A stretch of DNA of 9,130 nucleotides from an uncultured Verrucomicrobiota bacterium (GTDB lineage: Bacteria; Verrucomicrobiota; Verrucomicrobiia; Limisphaerales; UBA9464): assembly GCA_903864375.1 (NCBI GenBank), contig CAIPFS010000028.1:1-9130 (forward strand). Reading direction: 5' to 3'. Positions 7,239-9,130 of the stretch are shown piece by piece (position 1 is the stretch's first letter; each line of letters opens with the position of its first letter). The notes beneath the pieces are model-generated. The model searched no databases, was not told where the DNA came from, and saw nothing but the letters and a program-made list of their open reading frames with translations. The translations under genes and the position numbers were made by a program.

Positions 7239-7895
7239 GACTATTCCGATTTTGGCGGGTCGATGAATTTGCGGGGGGATGAGGCCAGCGGTCAGGTCAC
7301 CGACTACACGCTCTCCAGTTACCAGCAGCAGCAACTGGAGCAACGTGTTGCCTGGAAGACCGCTGAAGCGGAACTTTTGTCCGAAACACGGCAGGACCTG
7401 GCCAAAAACAACCTGCAACGGGTGGGAAAACTTGAGCGCTTCAATCGTATCTCGGCGGCCGGTCCGGGTGCATCCGACGGTCGGGCGTATCGGGAGCTGA
7501 AAGAGGCCGTGGATGAAGTCCAAAGCAGCAACCTGATCGAGGCACAACTGGGCTACGAACTGGACAACAACCTTCAACCCAATCGGGCCAAGTCCGTTCT
7601 TGGACAGAATTATGATACCAAAGTAGCCCGGCAACAGGTGGCGCAGTTGAACCGGGCCCAGGTGGTCGTCACCACCCGGGTTTCACCTCTGCGCGTCAAT
7701 CTGCCCACCCGCGGTCTTCGATTCAATTTCAGCCAGGTCCTTCAAACCCAACCTGGCGAGCCCCTGACCGTTTCGTTCAAGGTCCGCAACGAGAATCGTC
7801 CGGGCTTCATCCGGATGATCCTCGGCTGGGGAAGTGCTGCGGGCATCCTTTGGGGCCTATCGGCTCTGGCCCTGGGGCAGCGTCGGCAGCCCTGA
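5613..7895 (+). CDS. Giant envelope protein, continuation in second reading frame (beta modules and C-terminal anchor)
   Basis: From the G tract this frame encodes 760 residues ending at TGA 7893-7895. The frame is open from an ATG at 5541, but its residues before the tract are an Arg/Ser/Trp-rich out-of-frame translation, so I treat it as the distal part of the gene beginning at 371 (2507 residues when corrected). It holds the rest of module 1 and modules 2-4 of the second copy. These are followed by a helical region at corrected residues about 2317-2435, starting YQQQQLEQ and continuing with AEAELLSETRQDLAKNNLQR, likely coiled coil. Then come a beta strand LRVNLPTRG and a C-terminal hydrophobic segment (about 2480-2500) ending GQRRQP, whose basic tail fits a cytoplasmic end. 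If translated alone, the first ATG inside genuine coding sequence is near 5850, leaving it without a signal peptide, so independent function is unlikely. No family is recognised. Confidence 0.8.
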   Translation, partial: GGVQRSTGWLAFRTGEELGITLDRSQGLERVEASALTPLLGKEVGPILSAWRFLDPKFHLELRVELLTPRIEADLQHHWMVGFDQITAKVHADLMVTRAGIFNLRFSLPEGARVDQVESPAMASFVERRTTNGRELVIDLKQRTLGPLSLDLTLSSALTNLSPKLTVTGIIPLDAFRVSGFVSATSESGISLKTAAFPGLAEIPAASLPNGGPGTTGWLAFKRLSTDPGAPIWSLTLLTEVVDSWVRAETASSITVGESFASGRAVVRYDIQNAPIQEFSLRVPAAWRNVEITGPGIRRRDRTNQTGGVEWRVELQNKTRGDYRLQVKWEQAREGTNEFLASGLETIGVERETGTVAFFTRGQVQLVPPAGTNNLLRMEARELPDWAPVPGRDPARLSYRYLRPGWRLSMGVRQYQDAALLQALVERARLRTVIAGDGQMMTQIELQIRNNGRQSLALTLPADAEVWSAFVNKDPIRPARADGQVLIPLEGTDDAGSLVAVELTFVVRGTFPGTRGTVALATPRLDIPLKDAQWELFLPPDYDYSDFGGSMNLRGDEASGQVTDYTLSSYQQQQLEQRVAWKTAEAELLSETRQDLAKNNLQRVGKLERFNRISAAGPGASDGRAYRELKEAVDEVQSSNLIEAQLGYELDNNLQPNRAKSVLGQNYDTKVARQQVAQLNRAQVVVTTRVSPLRVNLPTRGLRFNFSQVLQTQPGEPLTVSFKVRNENRPGFIRMILGWGSAAGILWGLSALALGQRRQP

Positions 7896-8072
7896 ATGAG
7901 TCATTGCTCACCCTCGGCCAAGACGTTCAGATAAGGAACGGTGTGGAAATTTGAAACGGGCACCCATGGTTGCGGGGTAAATCTGGGTCAGGGCTTTCAG
8001 CCCTCGGGAATGCCTGCCCTCTATTCCAAATTGTAACTCCAATTCTTCCACACCGTTCCGCTATTCCATTCC
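7896..8072. other. Convergent intergenic region
   Basis: This 177-bp gap lies between the stop of the giant gene and the stop of the leftward outer-membrane protein gene. It contains no plausible gene. An 11-nt palindrome AATGAGTCATT (7895-7905) overlaps the stop codon of the giant gene. Most of the rest is occupied by the inverted-repeat element at 7935-8059. I see no classical GC-hairpin plus T-tract terminator on either strand. Confidence 0.6.
7935..8059. repeat. 125-bp nested inverted-repeat element (REP/MITE-like or bidirectional terminator)
   Basis: The outer arms are a perfect 14-bp inverted repeat, GGAACGGTGTGGAA (7935-7948) and TTCCACACCGTTCC (8046-8059). Inside, properly nested, are ATTTG (7949-7953) with CAAAT (8027-8031), GGGCA (7958-7962) with TGCCC (8015-8019), and a 6-bp stem AGGGCT (7990-7995) with AGCCCT (7999-8004) around a 3-nt loop. 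The whole unit can thus fold into one long interrupted hairpin on either strand. CTATTCCA occurs at 8021-8028 and again at 8061-8068, just outside the right arm. No coding potential is seen. Its position between convergent genes would suit a two-way terminator, but there is no T-run. The clean terminal repeat equally suits a small non-autonomous mobile or REP-type element, of the kind handled by transposases like the one at 1-149. Confidence 0.7.
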
Positions 8073-8930
8073 TTAAAACTCGGTTCCCAGCTTGAGGCGC
8101 ACTTCCAGTTTTTCTTTTTCATCCAGATGAAGACCGCCGACCCCTCGGGAATCGGGCCAGCCGGCCACCTGGGGAAGAACGGTCAGGGTGGCAAAGAAAC
8201 GGTCCCCGGAATAATGGACGGTCGGCCCTGCGGACAGAACCAGGAATTCGGCCTTCTGGAGGTCGGCATCAGCGAATTCCGCTGCCAATCGTGCTTCGAC
8301 ACCCACCCGCCAGCTCCGGCTCAGCTTCCACGAGACGCCCGCCGTCCACTCCATTTTGAGTTGGGCAGACCAGGGGGAATCCGCACCCCGCTCGAATTCC
8401 GGTTCCAGCGTGTAATTTAGGACGGTGATCAAACGATCCTCAAACAGGTTCTTCTGGAGGATGAGCTTGGTTTCCAGTTCGTACTCATCGTGACGACTTC
8501 CATCCACACCTTCAATGGAGCCATATCCCGGCTCAAAATAGACGGCGAAGCCCCATTGGTCATGGATGGGGTTCAGCAGCTGATACTTCAGTTCGAAGAT
8601 GGCGCCATTGATGCCGAACTGGTTGCGGTCCCCGAACGCTTCGCTGCTCCCCTGGGAGTTTTCAAGGAAATGGTACGAGGTGTTGAAATAGGCGGCGACC
8701 TGGAACCGGTCGGTGACGCCGTACTCCAACTCCGTGTTGAGGTCGAGCCCCCAATAACGACCCGATTCCTTTCCGGTTCGGGCGGTGGACCATTGGGTTA
8801 GTTCCCATTCCCCCTGAGCTTCGCTTTGGGCACCCCGGGAGTAGCCAAAGGGCTCCTCATGGGCCATCAGCATGGTGGTGGAGACGAGGGCGATGAGGCC
8901 CGCGATACGACGATGAGCAGTTGAATTCAT
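8073..8930 (-). CDS. Outer-membrane beta-barrel protein (DUF6662-like)
   Basis: The gene encodes 285 residues from ATG 8930-8928 to TAA 8075-8073. This ATG has AGGGG (8941-8937) six bases upstream and begins a clean signal peptide (MNSTAHRR, then IAGLIALVSTTMLMA, cleavage before HEEP). The frame can be extended to a TTG at 8960, but that would put ten extra residues ahead of the signal and is less likely. The mature part alternates polar and hydrophobic residues in about 10-12 amphipathic strands (for example YWGLDLNTELEYG, GFAVYFEPGYG, FFATLTVLPQVAG) and ends KLEVRLKLGTEF. A terminal Phe is the usual recognition signal for the BAM complex. The start HEEPFGYSRGAQ and the LxVLPQ-GWP-GLHLDE region resemble a Verrucomicrobiota/Planctomycetes family I recall as DUF6662; that name is from memory. 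No ligand or transport role can be inferred. It is convergent with the giant gene and is transcribed alone. Confidence 0.85.
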   Translation of the reverse strand: MNSTAHRRIAGLIALVSTTMLMAHEEPFGYSRGAQSEAQGEWELTQWSTARTGKESGRYWGLDLNTELEYGVTDRFQVAAYFNTSYHFLENSQGSSEAFGDRNQFGINGAIFELKYQLLNPIHDQWGFAVYFEPGYGSIEGVDGSRHDEYELETKLILQKNLFEDRLITVLNYTLEPEFERGADSPWSAQLKMEWTAGVSWKLSRSWRVGVEARLAAEFADADLQKAEFLVLSAGPTVHYSGDRFFATLTVLPQVAGWPDSRGVGGLHLDEKEKLEVRLKLGTEF

Positions 8931-8936
8931 GCAACA

Positions 8937-8941
8937 CCCCT
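8937..8941 (-). promoter_or_regulatory. Ribosome-binding site that decides the barrel gene start
   Basis: AGGGG on the minus strand lies six bases before ATG 8930. It selects this ATG over the TTG at 8960, which lacks a comparable site. Confidence 0.6.
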
Positions 8942-8944
8942 GTT

Positions 8945-8971
8945 TTAGCGGTTGTGTCAATCATCCGCTAA
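8945..8971. promoter_or_regulatory. Small inverted repeat upstream of barrel gene
   Basis: TTAGCGG (8945-8951) and CCGCTAA (8965-8971) form a perfect 7-bp inverted repeat with a 13-nt spacer. It sits immediately upstream of the ribosome-binding site of the barrel gene and encloses a TTGACA box on the minus strand. It could be an operator or a 5'-leader hairpin. A 7-bp repeat of this kind can also occur by chance. Confidence 0.35.
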
Positions 8972-9097
8972 CGGTCGGTTGACATAGATCAGCGATGGCT
9001 TGCCGTGGTGGGAACGGATTTTGAGGACACTTTTCATTGCCAAGGTCAAGGGGGACGGGCATGAATACCTGTCGCGGGTGGAATTGAGGCTGATAGG

Positions 9098-9130
9098 GCC
9101 GACGTGGCGGAATTGGCAGACGCGCTAGAC
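9098..9130 (+). tRNA. tRNA-Leu, 5' part (cut by window edge)
   Basis: The last 33 bases match the start of a bacterial tRNA-Leu: acceptor strand GCCGACG (9098-9104), T8-G9, then a D arm with GCG (9107-9109) pairing CGC (9121-9123) around GAATTGGCAGA, then GCTAGAC entering the anticodon stem. The 'GTGGCGGAATTGGCAGACGCGCTAGA' signature is characteristic of leucine tRNAs. The anticodon, long variable arm and 3' half lie beyond the window, so the isoacceptor is unknown. Confidence 0.88.

Larger units (their letters stand above)
8931..9097. other. Intergenic region between barrel gene and tRNA
   Basis: This 167-bp gap should contain the promoters of both the leftward barrel gene and the rightward tRNA. 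Two consensus -35-like boxes face away from each other: TTGACA on the minus strand (8960-8955) and TTGACA on the plus strand (8979-8984). Neither is followed at 16-18 nt by an acceptable -10, so I do not call promoters from them. A possible plus-strand pair for the tRNA is TTGCCA (9037-9042) with GAATAC (9063-9068), but its 20-nt spacing is long. No small gene is supported. Confidence 0.5.

Noticed and set aside
7991..8003. Inner GGGCT/AGCCC hairpin as an intrinsic terminator on its own
   Set aside because: The stem is short and no T-run follows on either strand; it is better explained as the tip of the larger nested inverted repeat.
8490..8801. Plus-strand frame of 103 codons opposite the barrel gene
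   Set aside because: Antisense of the beta-barrel gene, whose signal peptide, strands and terminal Phe make the minus strand the coding one.
1..9130. CRISPR array, rRNA, or complete insertion sequence
   Set aside because: No regularly spaced direct repeats, no rRNA-like stretches, and no paired insertion-sequence ends with an intact transposase were seen.

Overview
The window looks like chromosomal DNA of a GC-rich Gram-negative bacterium, most likely Verrucomicrobiota or a close PVC-group relative. Three clues support this. A pilin-type segment reads TLIELIVVVGIM then MLLPALAKSK, the form typical of the large prepilin-like families of that phylum. The partial transposase at the left edge is of the REP-associated type common there. 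The outer-membrane protein near the right edge resembles a family I associate with the same group. This is recognition from memory; no search was run.

Layout: (1) positions 1-149, minus strand, N-terminal part of a REP-associated tyrosine (Y1/HUH) transposase cut by the window edge; (2) 150-370, a divergent intergenic region with an AT-rich candidate promoter; (3) 371-7895, plus strand, one giant envelope-protein gene read in two frames (371-5659, then about 5613-7895) joined at a G8 tract at 5612-5619; (4) 7896-8072, a convergent intergenic region holding a 125-bp nested inverted-repeat element; (5) 8073-8930, minus strand, an outer-membrane beta-barrel protein; (6) 8931-9097, intergenic, with a small hairpin upstream of the barrel gene; (7) 9098-9130, the 5' third of a tRNA-Leu running off the window.

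The main content is the giant gene. Removing one G from the G8 tract gives a protein of 2507 residues: signal peptide, N-terminal beta-rich domain, four beta-sandwich-like modules, a membrane segment, a pseudopilin-like domain, a Pro/Ala/Gly linker, a bundle of membrane segments, an internal signal-peptide-like segment, a second copy of the four modules, a helical Gln-rich linker, and a C-terminal membrane anchor. The two halves are an ancient tandem duplication with an offset of about 1240-1260 residues. That duplication also gives internal evidence that the frameshift lies exactly in the G tract, because the halves align without a gap only with seven Gs. I cannot assign a function. The architecture suggests an inner-membrane protein with two large periplasmic arms and a pilin-like segment in its middle. 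No operon is visible: the genes next to the giant gene are divergent (transposase) and convergent (barrel protein).
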